The notes below the pieces were generated by a model, which had not been told where the DNA came from, searched no databases, and worked only from the letters and a program-made list of their open reading frames with translations. The position numbers were made by a program, and so were the translations under genes. From positions 64,896,308-64,960,307 of the forward strand of contig NC_134454.1 in NCBI RefSeq assembly GCF_030867145.1: a stretch of DNA of 64,000 bases. Reading direction: 5' to 3'. Source of the stretch: Opisthocomus hoazin (taxonomy: Eukaryota; Chordata; Aves; Opisthocomiformes; Opisthocomidae). Positions 25,101-39,560 of the stretch are shown here, in pieces. The stretch's first letter is position 1, and each line of letters starts with the position of its first letter.

Positions 25101-28100
25101 AGCAGACCAGTCAGAAAACCAGCACTTTCCATTTTGCAGTTTCCATGGAGATGGAACCACCACAAAATTGCAAAGAAGTCCCAAAACCTAAATATTCTGC
25201 CTATTAAGAATACAGTGCCATATTTCTGGTTGAATTTATTGCACCTCAACATCTGGCCATTGAATCTGCCTACACCGTTCTCTGCCAGAACCATGAAACT
25301 TAACATCCTTTTTCTGTCCTCTTACAAGTATTCTTAGACTGCAATCAAGAACATCCAAACCCCTCTTTTTTGCCAAGCCGCACAGATTTGAGCTCCTACA
25401 GTCCTTTACTAGAAGGCATTTTCAGATCAGTTAATCATTCCTAGCTCTGCTCTGACAACCTCTGATTCACCAGCATTCTTCTTGAACTGTGGGCATCAGG
25501 AGCCAGCTGAGCTCTCCAGGATTTGCACTGATGTCAAAGACAGACATGCGGCAACTTCTTCGCAGCTGGATGCAGGCCTGTTTTCACGTCTTCCTTTAGC
25601 TCTTGTGGCCCCCACATCACACAGGGAGCTCGTGATTAGCCAAGTATCTGCCATGACCCTGCATCCTTCTTCAAACTGCTGGGACGAGCCGCCTTATTCT
25701 ACAAACCTACGCTATGCTGTGCAGTTTTCAATGGATGATTTGCCATTTAGCTGTATTCAAATGTACTCTGCTTACCCCACACAGTCAGCCTGTCTAGGTT
25801 CCACATGGTTATATCTTTATTTTGCACTCCTTTGCACTCGGGAGTATTTTTTACCATCTGTACTGCTAACAGCCAGTGTGATAGAATATAAAAAGAGTAT
25901 TAGCTATTCAGTCCAGGAACAGCAGGGAGGGTGACTACTCTTCAGCTCCTTCCTTCCCTTTTTTCTCTCTCCCTTGTAGCTGCTGCCATTTTGGCTGAGC
26001 GTAAGTACTGTTACAAAAGAGGGCAGTGCCTAGAAACACAGACGGAGAAGAGGGTGCTTTGGTTTACAGTGAATGTGGACACAAGCGTGCGGAATCTGCT
26101 GCAGAGCCTCCCCTCTGGTGCTCCCCACGCAGTCCACGGAAGGCAGTGCGTGGACACAACGGTGGCAATCTCACACAGCTGAAGCATTTGAGCTTCCTCC
26201 ACAGGTGCACAGGAACACGTCCAGAGAGTTTTCTGGCAATGGAGACAAAGCACCGCTGCTGTGGGAGGAGACAGGGAGCTCTGGGTTGGGGATGGAGAAA
26301 TGTGCTGCGTGCATCAAGGGGGCTGCTGTGGGGCTCTGCAGTCATAGCCAGGCGGGGCAGGACACCACCAGGAGATCTGCCACACATTCTTCATCTGCTG
26401 CTGAAGTACTCATTAGCTCCACAGTTTATGAACTCTCTGCAATGCTGTCCAAGCAATCCTGGCCTGGAAAGAGGGGGTTGTTCTAATGAATACTGGCCTA
26501 CATTTTTGTCAGAGAAATGATAAAGGCTTATAATAGAAAGGCATATATTTAAGATCACCTTATGAAAACACTTTGATTGCCTTTTCAGTTAGTGTTAACT
26601 TTCCATTTTGAAAACTGCTGATGTTTGAGAAGTTTGATGTTCTCGCCCGCGGCAGGGACACAGCTGAGTGGTTTTGTTTAGAAGAAAGCAAAGGGTGTTT
26701 GTGTCAGAAAATGCTGAGTGTTTATACAACAATCAGCCCTGCTCAGATGGCACATCTGATTTTTCAGAGACTGGCAGAAATGCTGTAGTAACAGCAATAT
26801 TTTGTCCCCAGAACGGCTTGAGAAGGGGAAAAAAAGCAAAGATGGTCACAGTCTCCACCTGCAGGGAAAAGGCTGCCTCATGTAACCAACTTGTCCCATA
26901 GCACAAGCCCCAATCCTGTCCACAGAACAGGGCAGCCCACTGGGAACAGGAGAGCTTCTAGAACTGCTCTGTGGAGATTTTCCCAGCAGCGTGAAGAAGA
27001 GACCAGGTAGACAACAGGGAGTTCAAAATATTTGCCAGGAGCCCCTGGAAAGCTGGGCACTGTCAGCTTCAGGCGTGGTGTCAGTTCTCTTTTCTTGACT
27101 GGGTAACATAAGCATAAGAATAGTACTACTGCCATTTAAATAATAAGTGTATCTTCTAATTGCTCTGATATATCTCTGATTTCCAAAGTACCGCAGTAGG
27201 AACATAGTTTCTGTATTCCTCAAGAGGCTGTCTTTCCATTTGATGATAAATTCTTCCTCTATTTCTTTTCTTAACAGTTTCTTTATTGCACATTTTCCCT
27301 CTCTTTTTTGAGTCTACAGACTGAGGTACCTCTAAATCACACCAGTGCTCTTTATCACGTCCCACCAGAGCACAGTTACCGTCAAATCAGATTGAGCCCA
27401 GGGTCCTGCAACCGTGTGCCGAGACTGTGAACTGCTTGCTGATGCTGGGGACCAAAAGTCCCCACAATAAGTAACACTAGGCCCATGTATTAGTTTTAAA
27501 TGCTTATTTGCCACCAGGTCATGGTTCTCAGTCTGTGTGGAATAGGGTGGCTGGGGTCCTTTTTGATCTCCCAGCAGAGGTCTGATCTGGGGAGGGTGGA
27601 GATCCCCGCTTAGTGGATAAGAACAGCAGTTGCTGAAGAGAGTCAAGCAAAGTAAAATGTGCCTAAACTCCCAACGTGACAACCAATGAAACGCATTCTC
27701 TTGCAAGTCACAGAGTTACCCAAGACTCTCTGATACCACAGGGCTGTCCATATCATGGAGCAGAGCCCTGCAGTGCCCAGTGCACCTTCTGGGCATAGAC
27801 CAGCAAAGTTCAGCAGGCAGCTAGGTCAGTGCTTGGGTGAACTGGGACTTTTCTGGACTTTTCTGGAAACAGCTCAGAGGAAGATTAATCTTTAATCTGA
27901 TTCTGAGTCAGGAAGACACATTGTGCCTAAACAGAAGATGCGACATGTTGCAGCGCTTTCTGTGCACTCTCAGAGGCCCTGGGGACCTCACCAGCAGTCA
28001 CGGGGAAGGCAGCATGGTGAGATAGACTGTAAACCTGGCCTTTGGGGGTTTTTTTAACCCCTGTGCCATCTAGGAGGTGATGTCTCTTTTCCATTTATCT

Positions 28101-29897
28101 GGAGTGAACATTAGTAGATGCAGGGAGGCAAACTGGGAAGCTAATGGAGCAGAGTAGAAACACGGGCTAGAGCCGCTGCTTTTATCTCCCGGGGGAAATT
28201 CTACTGTGCAAAAACGTGTGAAAGCAGTAAAATTTAGCTGCCAGTTTGTGAGAGCTTGTCATGCTGGTTTTGAAACTCTGTGAGGAAGAGAGGGCTGGCC
28301 GCATCCCTGGAGGAACAGCCATGCAAACAGGAGTCCTGTTCTCTCAGAGTTGTGCTGTTGTGCAGTGGCTGGGTGGCCTGGAGCTGCAGCAGGAAGGGCT
28401 GCAGTGTCTCACAGCCCGGGATACAGCTGTGTGCACAGCCCCAGCCTACAGTTAAGCAGTGAGTCTTGGTCATCCTTTCCCTGCCAGTCACTTAACCATA
28501 TCTCAGCTTCCTGCTGTGCACGGTGTGTGTCTTGTGGCTCTCAGCCACACCGAGAGCTTGATACGGGGTTTCCAGGGCTGTGAATGCTGGCTCTGTGTGC
28601 CACCATAGGTGTCCTTTAGATGCCTGCACTCTCAGTGGGAGATGAAAATTAGAACAGAGTTGAGATGAGGCTGAGATAATATCTAAAAGGCAACAGCATC
28701 TAAAAACCCACATTAGGATCTTGGATGCGTGCTTGGTGCTGCTCCACATGGTTAGCAGGCTGGACGTGCTGGCCTTGAAGTTTTATTGTGTGGAAGTCCC
28801 CCTGTTGCCATGAAGCCAGTATTGCAACCCTGAATGATCACAGGTACGTATATTCAGCATTTCAGCGTGAGGAAAGCCCAAGTTCATCTTTCTCTCTGTG
28901 GTTTCCAGGGAGTGATGTGATGACTGTTATGTTAAAGGATGCCCAAAGTTGCCTGCTGGTCTGGGCTGCTAAGCATTTGGGTGACAATCACGCTTTGAAA
29001 TCATTCTGCGATGAGTTCACTCTCATCTGCCAGAGCTGCTCCAGCAAAAGGAGAAGCTCCATGTTTAGTGAGCAGCAGAGCACAGCTGCCTGAGGACATT
29101 TTCAGTGGCTTTCAGCCAGCGTGTTTCGTGTGAGCCCAGCTGTGCCTGCCACATACAGTATTGCTTGGGCTGTGCTGCCCCGAGTCAGTGCCTCCACCCA
29201 GGCTCACTCCAGACTGGGAGCTGCTGGAGTTTCAAACTGTTCCGTCTGGACTGAATCTGTGCTAGGCAGTAATACTTAACGTCAATAGCAACCACACCAT
29301 CACTTATCATCTCTTGCAAATGGAGCAGGACAGTATTCGGATAAGAGCCCTCCAAAGATGACCTTCACGCTGTGACTTGTGGTGGCAGTGGCTGACTGAG
29401 CAAAGTCCACTTTGAAGGAGTGTGATGGGAGTGACCTGCAAGTGATGCTGTCTGTGCCATGAGGCGTGAAAGAGAGGTGCTCACCACCTATTGCTCTTCC
29501 CATTTCAGGAGTGCCTTTCTGTAGGAGTGAGTGTTTAGTAAAGCCTTTGCATCTTTGCATCGGGACGTTACCTTGGTTTTTCTGGCTGGATTCCAATTCA
29601 GGTAGTCATCATCTACCTCTTCAAACCTTCCATGCTGTTTCAGTTGGCTACAGAATGATTTTTCATTACATGTTCAAATCTGAGTTAAATAGTTACTTAA
29701 TGCACTTGAGCAATTCCTTTATTTCACACCTGGTGGTGGGTGAAAGGATGTTATGTAGCTTATACTTGGATGCACTTCAGTGGAAGCTATTACCATCACT
29801 CCTGGGGTTGCAACGCCAAACAAACCCCTGCTGAAGTGAACAAGCCAGCAAAACTGAAAAATACTTCATTGCAAAGAGTAGCATAAGACTTATAATG
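22112..29897. other. Non-coding interval, no gene seen
   Basis: Mixed-composition intergenic DNA. The longest open frames (around 25.5-26.5 kb) overlap one another on both strands and show no domain, repeat or splice evidence. No RNA gene seen. Confidence 0.45.
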
Positions 29898-30596
29898 TGT
29901 CCTGGTTTCAGCTGGGATAGAGTTAATTTTCTTCCCAGTGGCTGCTGTGGTTTTGATTTACAACAAGAAGAATGTTGATAACACTGATGGTTTCAATAAC
30001 TGGTAATAAAGGATTTTTTTTCCAGTTTCTCACATTCAGCCAGTGAGCAGGTGTTCAGGAGCTGGGAGGGAGCAAGGCCAGGCAGGCAGGCAGCCCCAGC
30101 TGGCCAGTGGAAATATTCCTTACCATGGACGGCATGCTCAGCCTGTGAATGGAGGTGGGCTGGGGGGCAGGAATCCCTTTCTTTTATCCTCTTCTCCATA
30201 AGTTCAAATCCTCTCTTTTGTGGGAGTTCAAACTTTTCTGGGAGTTCTGTCTTTTTCGGGAATTACATGAAATTCATGAGTTTGGTGAAATCTGCGAAAT
30301 TCATGAGCTCCAGGAAAGCTGCGGGTTCTGCGATCGCTGCTCAGTGACTGGCTGCAAATCAGTCGTGCGGTGGTGAGAAATTTGTGTTGTATATAGTTTA
30401 TTTTGCATATTCATTATTAGTAGTAGTGTTAGTAGTATTATTATTTCCTTTGTTGTCTTATTAAACTGTCTTTATCTCAACCCACGAGTTTCACCTTTTG
30501 TCCATTTCTCCCCTCCTTCCCGCTCTGGGACAAGAGGAGTGGTGAGCAAGCGGCTGTCCAGTGCTTAGTTGCTGTCAGCCAGGTTAAACCATGACA
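29898..30596 (+). mobile_element. Solo LTR of an avian endogenous retrovirus, family A, plus strand
   Basis: It begins TGTCCTGGTTTCAGCTGGGA and ends CAGGTTAAACCATGACA, giving inverted TGTC...GACA termini. The flanks are TAATG (29893-29897) and TAGTG (30597-30601), a 5-bp target duplication with one change. Internal marks: GAGCTGGGAGGGAGCA, CAGCCCCAGCTGGCCAGTG, a GACGGCATGCTCAG core (CRE-like in the sister copy), an ATTAAA poly(A) signal near 30461-30470, and a pyrimidine-rich U5-like section. No internal viral genes are present, so it arose by LTR-LTR recombination. The 5-bp duplication fits ERV-L-type elements. Confidence 0.88.
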
Positions 30597-33500
30597 TAGT
30601 GTCTTGCTCAATATACCAGAAGTTCATGACAGAAATCTATAGTAACTCCTAAACATTACTAATAATAAGTGTTTAGTTCTTGAAAAGATTACTCATGCTT
30701 ATGCAAACCACAAGAAATGAGATCTCTCTTCACCAAAAACTAGCCAGTTAACCACACAGCTTAGTCTCTGCAACAGTGGCCAAACCCCACTCTATATCCC
30801 TGAAATTTTCTGACACCCCAAGAAGACAGAATCCTCCTTCAGCTACTTGCATTCCCTCATTTCACCAAGAAAACTTTTTATATTCCAGTTGTTAAAATTC
30901 ATTCTCCACCCTCTGCTCAATGCTCTATTTATCCTTTTCCTCCCACTTTTCAGAACTGTCATGGTTATCAGCTTAGCAATGTGCAATGTAGATTCTTCAG
31001 ATTTGATGTCATTTCGCTTGGCATATGTTACACCCTCAAATAAGCTGTTGTGCTGAATAATGTACCATATGTATACCTCCCAGGTCCTCCCAGCATTGTG
31101 AAGCCTTACCAGTGCTCTGATTGTGTGCTGCTTCAACCAGGATTTTTGTCCATGTTGTGTAGAGCTTCCAAGCCTGGTGTTACAGACTGAAATAAAATCC
31201 TCAGCTCACCCTCTCTTCTCTGCAGCATACTGCTCTGCCTGTCAAACCCTGAAAAGATTCTGGGAACAGCCTACTCTGATGATCTTTTGAAGAAAGAAAT
31301 TATGCTTGCTTATCTACGCCCACTTGCCCTGTAACACTTGAGGTTCTGCCCTGGGTGCGGTTTTTGCTTGCCTGTGGTTTGTGTGCATATAAGTTGGGAA
31401 GTGGAGTGGAAAGAACATGCAGCAGTGAATTTCAGCCCTCCACAGGAACACAACAGAAAGAGTTTAACACCCAAAAGGGTCTTGCCGTAGGGGTTCAAAT
31501 GGCACGCTAGGCGAGAGTCCTTTCCCGGGGGGCAGCGCCAAACTGGAACATCTCACTGGAGATGGTGTGGAGCTACTTCCCTCTAGGTTTTATGGGACTT
31601 GGCTGGACACAGTCCAGTCCAACTTAGCAACAGTTCTGCTCTGAGTGGGGAGGGACGATAAACCTCCAGCAGCCCCTTGAAGCCAACACTGCGGTGGTCC
31701 TCTGTGCCAGAGTCTGACCACCCTGGTCTAGGAGGCTGCAGAACACGACCTCAGGCCTGGGAGAAGGAGAGAAGGAAGTGGCCCAGAGCTGCCAGAGTAG
31801 CCACGGTGGTACCACAGTGCTCCTGCTCCAGCTGCAGGCCATGTCTGGGCGTTGGGCTCCCTTGAAGTCACCCTGCAAGGAATGGTCCGCACCTGGGGAC
31901 AACGAAGCAGGCAGCCCCTCCTCCCAAGGGGCCCCTTCCTCCCTTTCCCCAGAGTCTTGGCCATCCTGTCACAGATGTCTCCCTGCAGCCATCCCTGAGT
32001 GGGACTGCTTTGCCCCCTTCGCAGCATGCTCCTCGCCAGCTGTGGGCACATCTGGGCACTGAGGCAGCAGTCATGGCACTGCTCACGCCAAGCCAGACAT
32101 ACGCCCCAGCATTGGACACATTTTCTGCCTCCTCAAAGATCTGTGCAAAGAGCAGACCCGGGGTGCTCTTGTGGTGCAAGGGGCTGCAAGTAGTGCCACA
32201 GTACACCATGTGCTTGCTCAGATGGAGCCTTTCATTTTAATTGATGAGGTCTCTAAAACATGGCATTTTCAGAGAAACGTCTGTAATGTCTTCTCTTGGA
32301 GGAACACAATAATGAATGCATGTAAAGTAGTGCTCTGCAATGGTTACTCACAAATAGAAGCATCAGCTCTAATGAAATGCCTTCTTTTTTTGGCTTTGAT
32401 GTATTTTGCATGCATGTTACTGGCATCATGTGTTTAAGTGATTCAAATTTAAAGACTTTGAAGCCATTAAAGGAAACGGGAGTCAGAATACCATTGTGGT
32501 ATCTGGTTTACAGTTAGCAAAACATTCTGTTTTTCCTGGATCCCATTTGCACCCTGGGAAAGCATGAGAAACAGATGGTTTACTATCCAAATATTACACG
32601 CAGTTCAAACAGGAGTAGGCACCCTGCATGCTGCAAATGTTTATAGAGGTTAAGCATAATCAACTCCTGCTAGTCTCTGCCAACTGTATTAATTAAGTTA
32701 GTGGTGAGTATGGGGAAAAAGCCTAAGGAAATGCAGTTTTATGAACATATTTCATTATTCTACACAGTATTTAATATCGCAGATAAAGAGCTGACATAGA
32801 TGAAAGAGTCCTATGTCTAGAGCAGAGATTTTAGTTTTCATGTTAGGTTATTACCTATACCAGTCACTAGCAAAATAAATCTTTAGTTTCATTTTACCCT
32901 GCAGATGGGAAAGGCTCTTAAAACCGTTGATGGTGAGAGGTACTCTATATGGAATGCTTTTTTGTTAATGCTTATCTATTAGCATAGAGGGAGAAGTAAT
33001 GGAAAGTTTTAATTTGCAGAGTGGTTTTTTGGGCCAACTGAAAAGGTATCTTTGGTGTTCTTGCTTTTGGACAAAAACAGTAAAACTTTATACATCTCCT
33101 CTTTCTTTCTTTGAGCAAGGCAGTGTGAGAGAGATGCTGGTCAAGGTTTACAAAGCTTGAATGGGTAAGGAAAGCTAGGACCCCATCTTCTTTAAAAGTA
33201 TCTGAAGTGCAAGCCAACAAGAAGGTCTGTTTGTGTTCTGTGATTTCTATGTATATTTGATTTCCAGGTGTATTTTTCAAGTTCGGTAAGAGCTGTGCAC
33301 CAGCAGAGATCAACAGCCAGTAGAACGTGCACTCTGATAGTTCTGTTTCTTGCTTGTACAAAGTCAAAGGACTAAGGAGTAGCACACTCTCCCATGCAGG
33401 TGAAATATTTTTTAGCTTCCTCTCGACACCTGAAAATGTGAAAGAGCTTCTTTATGCTGTAAAATCATTTAATAGCCCAAACAGATCTGCTCAGAAGTCA

Positions 33501-36500
33501 CTACAACTCATTAAATATAGGGTATAGGTTCTCTTCCATTAGTCTGTAGGAATATTGACCTGGAGGAAAAGATTTCATGATAAATAAATGCCACTAGTTA
33601 AGAGCATCCATGCTACAAATGGAATTTTAAATGTGGAATCTGGGGAGAAGTGGTGTAATGGGCTCTAGGCTGCAAACAGGCTTTGTTACATAACCTTTAC
33701 ACTGCATTTTTTAAACTCAGCCACAGGTGTCAGTAGCTATAAAATGTCCTCTGGACGGCATGCTGTTTGTTTACAGGGTTAGTGATTCAGGAGAGAAAAA
33801 GTCTTTTCTGTGAGTGAGTACTGAAACAGTATGATACTCTGGTTTACCCAAAACCTAGGGCCTGATCAGCTGGCCTCATTTATATACAATAGGTCTTTGT
33901 TTAATAAGTATTGAATTTTAATATGACTGAGAACTTGACTTCTGGAATCTGAACAGAATCGAAGCACATTTACTGTTCATACTGTGACAGCCAGCATTTT
34001 GCTTCCTGGGAAAATCTGCAATCACTCTGCTCAAGGCTTGCTGAGAAGGGAGACTAGCTGTTGTGACAAGGCATCATCAGGTTTGGCACTTCCACAGCAA
34101 CTGAAGTTCTGCTCTGCTTTCCAAAGCCTTAAATACTTTACAGTACCTTCTAGAAAAACACACAGCTCTGCCCCATGCGCTTGACTCCTGAGGAAGACAG
34201 CTGCAACTATGTTCGATTTTTGGTGATGGAAGAGGTTTGGAAAGGAGGAAAATAAAATTCCCTCATACTCTAGCATAACTAATATTATTCAAAGAAATTC
34301 AAAGGGTGAGTATTAAATCATTAGGAAGTAATAAGATAAATGCTTCTATCAAGAAATAAAGCTTTTGTTTCTCTGTCTGAATCATTTTGTCAAAAAACTC
34401 AGGTAATTCTTACCGTTAAATGTTTTGTGGTGAAAAAATTACTGTGTTAGTTCGACAGAGAACACGTGGTTTAGAATATCTACCTGACTGCTCTTGTGAG
34501 GAATCAATGGAAATTTCAGCTCTCCATTCCAATACTCTGGGTACCTTTGTCTTGTGATAAAGTATTTGAAAAAGAATAGACTTTTGGCACGGGATGCTAT
34601 AGCACACCTTGCAAAACCCAGGCAGTAGGCACACAGGCTGCTCTGACTCTGAGTGATGAACATGTTGTCAGGTCCTCATGCATGATCCTTTCTTTGTATT
34701 TGTGGACACACTGCTTGCTTCTCCATGCCTTTCTTCGATGCCGGGCTCCCAGTATGGTAGCCTACTTCAGCTCTTGTTTTCCAGTTTCTGTGGAGCAATA
34801 CTGTGAGCTGTAAGACAACTTCTTTGCTTTCACCATTGATGGATGGATAAAGTGACCCCATTAGCTGCTGGGCCCTCCAAGGACACCTTGGGGATCAGTC
34901 TCCAGAGGTGACTCAGCTGCACATCAGGCTGGGACATACAGAGGTCAACCTTTGGAAAATCTTGTCGCTTTGCCCAGCCTACAGCTCTGTGACTTAGATA
35001 AGAAGAACTAAGCACTAAAGACTGTTCATTGTCTTGCTCCAGTGTACAATTGAGGAGATAATAAAACACGGTTAGAAACAATGTAGGTAAGTTGTAAGTG
35101 CATATTGGTTTGTAAGGGTAATATTATAAGCTGCACGTCCAAGAAATAATATTGTCCCTTTGCAAAAACCTTCCTCAACATTTGAGCCTGACCAGTGATG
35201 TCAGAATTCACGTTGTTTTGTTCTGAGAGTTAAACAGAAGTACATCTATTTCTTTACAAAAATACTTAGTTCACTCTGCCCTCGTCTATATGGTAAAGGA
35301 GAGCTTAGGAAAATGTCCTATTCTTCTGAAAGGCAACACCCCACCAGGCACTGTGGGGTACCTTCCCTTGATGTATGTGAAGTTACCAGTAAATTCTTGC
35401 AGAATTTATCTGCTGAGTAATTTGGAAGGTCCTGAAAAAGGGTGAAGAGTAGAGGAGCACAAGCAGTGCCAACTGCTTATGGTGGATCAAGCTATCCCAT
35501 CTATTCAGTGCTGATGTTTGACCTGTGACAGCACTGGAAGCTTCTGCAAAAGTTCACCAGGAAAAAATTAGTTTTGTAAAAACATGGGAGGGTTGTATAT
35601 ATATATGCTATCAGATATAGTCAGAAGAAACAAGTAGGCAAATTACGTGCATCCAGATCAATGTAAAACAACTCTATATCAACTCTTTCCAAGGTGTGTC
35701 ACCTTCATATGCTGAATTACCTAAATTTTTGCAGGAATTATCTCAAACCAAGCCCCAGGGAGGCATCTGGTAAACCTACAATGGCAGGATGTGTTACTAA
35801 AGCTGAAAATAGATGAGTAGGTTATTAAAACCTCAGACCACACTGAATTGACTCTAACAGAATGCAAAGGATATCATTATTGTTAAGAACTAGTAGCTGT
35901 TTGCTTAATGAATATCAGATTGTTTTAATCCTGTGGGTAACTTCCAGGAGTGTAGTGTATTTCATTTCACTCAAATATCCTCTGGAAGAAATGTGTCTGG
36001 TTTTGTTCTGTACCATTCCCCTTGTGGCAACACGCACTTTTAATAACGCCCTAACAGGGCAGCAGATGCAGTGAAACAATGCAGGCTTTCAGGTTGTTGA
36101 AAACCCTTCATAGTGCCTGACAATTCAGAGAGCAGATGTCATTCTGACACTTGCCATTTCTTTCTCCAAGTGTGTATCTTGTGATACAGGAAATAAGACT
36201 CTTCCCTCTACGCAAGCGGACATCCTTCTTACTCAAATGGTGAAAAAAGCACCTCTCAAAATTGATTTTTCTTTTATGTCAGACTTATCCAGGCACAAGA
36301 AACCAACAGGCTTGCAAGAATTTTGAGTGCTAGAACTGTGATTTAGAAACTTGAGACTGGAAAACGCAGTCCTACGCAGATGCGGGCAGGACTTTTCTAC
36401 AAACGTGTGCCCTTACTGTGAAGGAGGTAAGGAAATCTTCCTTCACTCTGCCAGATAAAACAGCAAACTCATACTCTGCAAAGATTTTCCAGCCTACAAA

Positions 36501-39500
36501 TCACTTCAGAAACTTGGCGTGTGCTTTAACCCAGCTCTGGAAACCAGCCCCTCATATTTCTCAGGAACATCCACCTCTGCTGCGACCAGATGAGCCAGCC
36601 AGCATCCAGAAGGCTCCTTCCAGGAATCTGGCCCGCTCAGAAACCCAGTAAGGAAGCACTGACCACATCGCAGAGGACTGTCACCAGGTTGATAAATAGA
36701 AAAACACAGTGCATAAAGACTCTGAACAAAATCTACACGGACCATCAAAGAAAAGGCCCTAAAATTGTCATGGGCTCTTCTTCCACCGTTTTCCTGTATC
36801 AACCATACAGGTTAGTAAAAGAGACTTCTGCCCTTACTTTTCTGTCACTGCTGTCCCAGCTTCTCTCGCTTCAGCTGTGTGTCAGGCTTGGTTCAGAGTC
36901 AGCGCTTGTTGTGGCTATGGGTGAATTTCTGATGCCCAAAGACAAAGACAGGGCATCCATATTTTCCACCTGTCCTACTGCCAACTGGTCATTAAATCCC
37001 TGGGAAAGAGCTGTAAAAGCAGTGACAGGAGCATCCTAACATGTGCTGCAACTTCTCAAACCAAACCCAGTAAGCAATGACATGGGCAGCTGTCAACTTC
37101 AGGTTCTGTCTTCCTCAGGCTGGTGAGACCACAGGTGAGAAAACTAGCACAACGCTAGTGTCAAAACATGCCAATGTAAGTCAGGAGCCTTCTACACCAA
37201 ACTGACCGAAGCATATCGAAGTGTGACCTAAGGCTGACCTGAGAGAAAGCTGAGTTTGTCATATTAGGAGAAATGTGGGTAATGCCCTACTCTTCGCACT
37301 GTCTTTCACCAGGGGACTGTAATCCCGGCTGACCTTGCTCTCCCTGGACTCTTTGGTGGCATTTGATGTCTACTGCACAGGGCTGCAAGCAGCACAGAGC
37401 CCTTGGAGATTGCTCTCAAGACCTGTCTGTGGCTGGAGGTGGTATCTAGCAGGCACCGTGCCTCCCACAAAATATTCTTCAGGGAAAAAAAAGTAAGCAT
37501 CCTGCCTGCTTCAGTGCTTCTGAGCACGTCACTCCGTTGCTATGCTCTCTACACTGGGTGCCACTGATTGCCAACACAATTTCAACACTTAGCCTTCCCT
37601 CTGTGAAGACAGCTACCTGGCTCGGCTAAAATAAGGAGACCAGATAAACAGAATAACGCTTGTGAGCCACTAAGGAAGCAGACAGAACAGATGGGAAACT
37701 GCTTTCTTACCCCATGGAAGCCAGGGGGATTTCTGAGTTTTTCATATCCTACACTGAGGAAACAGGACCTCTCAAGGATTTTTGTGAAAAATAAGGTATC
37801 TCTGCCTACTGCAGAAAAGCTACTAATCCACTGGCTCAGACACTTGCCTAGAGTTGTGGAGCAGCCAAAATCAGTTCTTTTCTTAATTCAGAGCAGAGAG
37901 CTGAAATCCCTCTCCCACGTAATCACAGAGTATTAGCTATTCCAGGCAAATCTGTGCCTGTTTCATGGCCATCAGTTGCCTTCCCCCCCGCCCCCCTCCA
38001 AATTCCTATCTAGGTATGAGCAATCTTTCCTGTCCAAAACAGTACATTTTTTGTAGAATGTACAGGTTTTAAAAATTTGCTTTTTCCAACAGCAACACTT
38101 TCAGCAGAACGTGTCACTGGCCTTGAAGGTGCTGCAGCCCTTCCTCTCCTCCACAACAATTTGGTTAAACTGGGCTATGTATGTTTAGGTCAGGATTTCC
38201 CAGTGGGTTTTGCTCTTAGTTGTGACCTTTTAACAGCGAGAAGAGAATCTTTTCTCTCTCCCCTCCTTTTTTTATTTTGGTGCTTTTAATAATTCTCAAA
38301 ACACAAAGACACCCCATAGCTGGACCCCACATGAAAACTTCAAGACTTTCCCTTCAGCATCTGAACTGTTAATGCTGCGGTGCTCAAGTCCAAGTTAAAT
38401 GTAAGTTGAAATAACTGACTGCAGGAATGGAAAAAGGTTGGAGAAGGAGACTTAATATTTAAAATAAGAACAACTAAAATGTATAGGGAAAAGATTAGCC
38501 ACATTTGTTTGAAATCATTACCTAAACAAGCAATAATTCAAGTGCCGAAACCCTAAAAGAACATGGAAACACGGGTAGGCGACAACAGCTGTGTGGAAAT
38601 CAACAGAGACTGATGCACCAAAGGTAAGAGGGCAGATGTGGGGATGCTGTTTGCAGCACAGTAAGGCCAAGAGCCTGTTTCTCAAACAGCAAAGTGCAGC
38701 TCCCAACACGACCGTTATTACCATTTGCACAATTGCTGTTGTGCCAGCCGTAAATCAGCTGGCAGCAACGGATAAATGATCACTCGCTGCAGCAGAATGC
38801 AACGCAAGCGAAGCTGGACTCCCACCTCCGTCACCGGAAGGTTGCTTTAGGTGAGTGGTAGCCATGCAGAGACTCACACTTCCTTGTGCACGCTCTCCCT
38901 CTCTCACCTCTGTGCTCTTGGAAACAAAAACCATGAGGCGTTTGTGTGAACTGGCAGGCTGCCTGGGCACCCTTGTCAAAATGGCTTGGCAAATTCGAGC
39001 TGAGCACCGGATGCTTACAGAGGGACTGCTTCTGCTTAATGAGCCCGCTTGATACCCAAGGCATGCAGCTCCTCTGCACTCTTGGTTTAACTGAAGGACC
39101 AGGAACATTCAGTGTTTTGGTAACAGTAAATCACCAGCAGACCCCACACGCAACACTTCAACACTGTAAAATCTTGCAACATTGACATTCATGGTGAAAA
39201 AAACCCCAGGTGATTTTAATGAGGGAATGAGCAAAAGGGAGCTGAGCAGTGCTGAGGAGCAGCCTTGTGTCACAGGCTGACTCCCTGCAAGATCTGGCTT
39301 GCTGTGGAATTGAAGTTGTCCCATCATCAGCTCCTGGCCTCAGCTTAGCTTTCAGTGAAACTCAGTAAACCTTGCTTGGCCGGTCTCGCACTGAGGCAAA
39401 CTGGCCTAGCACATTACAAGTAATTTCTTTATTTTCCGAAACCGGCAGTAAATCATTGGACTCCCCCCACCTTTTGCCCACAAGAGTAGTACGTCGTAGC

Positions 39501-39560
39501 CAGTGAAGCAGTTTTTCACAGTCCCAGGCACTGTGACAGTCGGTAAGTCTCTCAGACAAC
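30597..39560. other. Non-coding interval, no gene seen
   Basis: Intergenic DNA with a GC-richer stretch at about 31.5-32.2 kb that has open frames on both strands but no domain or CpG-island character. A C-rich run (seven and six C) lies at 37983-37996. I can support no gene or recognisable repeat. Confidence 0.45.
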
